Below are positions 41,071-42,978 of a stretch of 42,978 bases of DNA, piece after piece. The stretch's first letter is position 1. Every line of letters starts with the position of its first letter. A model generated the notes under the pieces. The model made no database searches and was not told the DNA's origin. It saw only the letters and a list, made by a program, of their open reading frames with translations. The translations under genes were made by a program, and so were the position numbers. The DNA comes from Acidobacteriota bacterium (GTDB lineage Bacteria; Acidobacteriota; Thermoanaerobaculia; Gp7-AA8): NCBI GenBank assembly GCA_019247495.1, contig JAFAOU010000161.1:1-42978 (forward strand), written 5' to 3'.

Positions 41071-41967
41071 TTATCGCCTTCTCACGGCGCGCTCGCGGAA
41101 GAAGCGCAGTAGCTCGCGATCGTACGGAATGGCCGTCGAAACGTTGAGGTGATCGACGCCCGCCGCGCGGAAGCGACGTGCATTCTGCTCGCCGCGCGCC
41201 GCGGCACGCCGCGCCACGTCCGCGCGCCGAAAATCGATAAGACGCAACGCGCCGGTCTCAGCGTCCGCCACCTGCGCCAGTCCACGCTCCGGGAATCGCT
41301 CCTCGCGCGGATCGCCGACTGTGATGGCCACGACGTCGTGCCGCCGGTTCAATCGCCGCATCGTCCGCTCGAAGTTCTGATCGAGAAAGTCGCTGATGAC
41401 GATGACCACCGCGCGGCGCGTGCTGACCTGCTCGAGGTAGCGCGCTGCGCCTTCGAGGTCAGCGATCCCTTTCGGCCCGCGCATGGCCGCATCGACCGCA
41501 GCGCGGACGATGACCTGCGCGTGCATCCTCCCCCGCCGGGGCGCGATGTATCCCTGAACACTGTTTGCGAACAACAGCAGGCCGATGCGATCCGAATTCT
41601 GCACCGCGGAAAACGCGAAGACCGCTGCCAGCTCCGCGGCGACGTCGCACTTGCGCCAGTCCACCGATCCGAATCCCATCGAACCCGATACATCGATCGC
41701 CACCAGCACGGTCAGGTCGCGTTCTTCGACGAACTCCTTCACATGCGGCGTTCCGCTGCGCGCCGTCACGTTCCAGTCGATCGTGCGCACGTCATCGCCG
41801 GGCTGATACTCGCGCACCTGCGCAAACTCGATTCCCCGGCCGTGAAACGCGGAGTGATAGTCGCCCGCGAATCCGGCGCGAATGAGCCGCGCGGAAAGGA
41901 TTTCCAGATCGCGCACCCGCCGCGTGAGCGGAACGCGGAAGCGCGGTTTGCGGGGGCGGAAGAACAT
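41071..41967 (-). CDS. DUF58 domain protein
   Basis: 298 residues. The DUF58 signature GRGIEFAQVREYQPGDDVRT followed by IDWNVTARSGTPHVKEFVEE lies at about 43-82. It continues into a vWA-like fold (LTVLVAIDVSGSMGFGS with a DxSxS MIDAS; VIVISDFLD). These proteins always neighbour MoxR ATPases and are probably their clients or adaptors. No signal peptide. The gene starts 2 nt after the moxR stop and ends 3 nt before the DUF4381-like gene, so it belongs to one tight operon. Confidence 0.95.
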   Translation of the reverse strand: MFFRPRKPRFRVPLTRRVRDLEILSARLIRAGFAGDYHSAFHGRGIEFAQVREYQPGDDVRTIDWNVTARSGTPHVKEFVEERDLTVLVAIDVSGSMGFGSVDWRKCDVAAELAAVFAFSAVQNSDRIGLLLFANSVQGYIAPRRGRMHAQVIVRAAVDAAMRGPKGIADLEGAARYLEQVSTRRAVVIVISDFLDQNFERTMRRLNRRHDVVAITVGDPREERFPERGLAQVADAETGALRLIDFRRADVARRAAARGEQNARRFRAAGVDHLNVSTAIPYDRELLRFFRERAVRRR

Positions 41968-41969
41968 GG

Positions 41970-42959
41970 CTACGGAACGGCGACGGCTCCCAGAATCTGT
42001 TCGACGATCGCGTCCGCCGTGACGTTCTCCGCAGCCGCTTCGTAGCTGAGCACGAGCCGATGCCGCAGCACGTCGGCCGCAATCGCCTTGACATCCTCGG
42101 GGATCACAAACGCGCGCCCCTGAATGAAGGCGTAACCCTTGGCGACGTGCGCCAGCGCCAGGGTCGCGCGCGGCGACGCACCGAACGCGACGTGCGACAC
42201 GAGCGACGGCAGCTTGAACTCCGCCGGACGGCGCGTGGCCGCGACGAGCTGCACGATGTAGCGCCCGATCCGTTCGTCGACATGCACGCGCGCCGCGAGT
42301 TGCGCGATCTGGTCGATTTCACTGATGCGCAAAATGCGGCGCATGGCAATCTGCGGCGTCGTCGGATCGAGGTAGATGCCCAACATGCGCATCTCTTCGT
42401 CCGCCGTCGGATAGTCGACGCGCAGCTTCATCACGAACCGATCGACCTGTGCTTCGGGAAGCGCATACGTCCCCTCGTGCTCGATCGGATTCTGCGTAGC
42501 GATGACGACGAACGGCTGCGGCAGTTTGTACGACGTATCGCCGATCGTGACCTGCCGCTCCTGCATCGCCTCGAGCAACGCCGACTGCACCTTGGCCGGC
42601 GCGCGGTTGATCTCGTCGGCCAGAACGAGGTTCGCGAAAATCGGTCCCTGCCTCGGCGTGAACACGCGATCGGCCGGATTGAAAATCAGGGTGCCGGTGA
42701 TGTCGGCCGGCAAAAGGTCGGGCGTGAACTGGATGCGATGAAACGACGCGTCGATCGCACCGGCGAGCGTCTTCACGAGCAGCGTCTTGGCGAGTCCGGG
42801 AACGCCTTCGAGCAAAACATGCCCGCGAATCAGCAGCGCGATGACGAGCCGGTCGACGATCGCATCCTGCCCGATCACCGCCCGGCCAACCTCTGTTCTC
42901 AGCCGCGCGATGACCTCGTGCGCCGCGGCGATGTCGGTATTGATGGTGGCCTGGTCCAT
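41970..42959 (-). CDS. moxR: MoxR family AAA+ ATPase
   Basis: 329 residues. A cytoplasmic AAA+ chaperone-like ATPase thought to activate or assemble the vWA partners coded next to it. Walker A is VLLEGVPGLAKTLLVKTLAG (about 53-72) and Walker B is GPIFANLVLADEINRAPAKV. Sensor 1 is VVIATQNPIEHEGTYALPEA, and the family-typical arginine/sensor 2 part includes SLVSHVAFGASPRATLALAH. It is the first gene of the moxR-DUF58-DUF4381-batA-batB-TPR-batD run. The promoter lies beyond the window end; only 19 nt before the ATG are visible. Confidence 0.97.
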   Translation of the reverse strand: MDQATINTDIAAAHEVIARLRTEVGRAVIGQDAIVDRLVIALLIRGHVLLEGVPGLAKTLLVKTLAGAIDASFHRIQFTPDLLPADITGTLIFNPADRVFTPRQGPIFANLVLADEINRAPAKVQSALLEAMQERQVTIGDTSYKLPQPFVVIATQNPIEHEGTYALPEAQVDRFVMKLRVDYPTADEEMRMLGIYLDPTTPQIAMRRILRISEIDQIAQLAARVHVDERIGRYIVQLVAATRRPAEFKLPSLVSHVAFGASPRATLALAHVAKGYAFIQGRAFVIPEDVKAIAADVLRHRLVLSYEAAAENVTADAIVEQILGAVAVP

Positions 42960-42978
42960 GGCGAGGGAGTTTATCGTG

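Overview
The window is GC-rich, densely coding bacterial DNA with about 43 genes. Many start at GTG, several overlap by 4 nt (ATGA or GTGA), and no rRNA, tRNA, phage or transposase gene is visible. Periplasmic lipoproteins, a LolA-like protein, DUF1684 and DUF4142 proteins, a bacterial STT3-like membrane protein, a lipase maturation factor and a complete MoxR/Bat locus suggest a Gram-negative soil-type bacterium. Acidobacteriota or a close relative fits best, but this is an inference from gene content and repeat style.

Layout. 1-3668: the start of a secreted-protein gene on the minus strand, an STT3-like GT-C membrane protein, and a lipase maturation factor family protein, with a 212-nt nested palindrome between the last two. 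3725-7565: an lmo0937-family mini-membrane protein, a BtpA-family TIM barrel, cysS, ruvA and a DoxX protein, separated by dispersed inverted repeats. 7647-9881: an exported block with two small lipoproteins, a secreted caspase-like protein and a DUF4142 lipoprotein followed by an intrinsic terminator. 9875-19425 (minus): DUF5990, a GT39-like glycosyltransferase, a SAM methyltransferase, fadJ, fadD, an ABC-2 exporter pair and a small secreted protein. 19530-21454: an ECF-type sigma factor overlapping a zinc-finger/TPR anti-sigma-like gene. 21729-24030: an M20 peptidase and a DUF1684 lipoprotein. 24091-25952: a second ECF sigma factor overlapping a single-pass membrane protein that looks like YfbK without its von Willebrand A domain. 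25953-34976: zinc-ribbon protein, dienelactone hydrolase, YeiH, ClcA-CBS, class-3 aldehyde dehydrogenase, a secreted protein, an old yellow enzyme, an aldo/keto reductase, beta-carbonic anhydrase and a GNAT acetyltransferase. 35014-42959 (minus): moxR, DUF58, a DUF4381-like protein, batA, batB, a TPR (BatC-like) gene, batD and a LolA-like gene.

How the genes work together. fadD and fadJ supply activation plus the hydratase and dehydrogenase steps of fatty-acid beta-oxidation. The two sigma/partner pairs look like separate envelope or metabolic stress circuits. The MoxR/Bat set is the classic chaperone plus vWA membrane complex, with a translation-coupled core.

The most unusual layer is the repeats. 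At least six palindromic repeat types occupy the gaps. One GC-rich 43-nt element, built of two 17-nt hairpin modules, occurs identically inside two unrelated genes (STT3-like and the DUF4381-like Bat gene). It is read in different frames there, and a diverged copy lies between batA and batB. A different repeat, made of an AATGTT-type 7-mer, forms 39-bp arms over the start of batD and seems to have rewritten its N-terminus.
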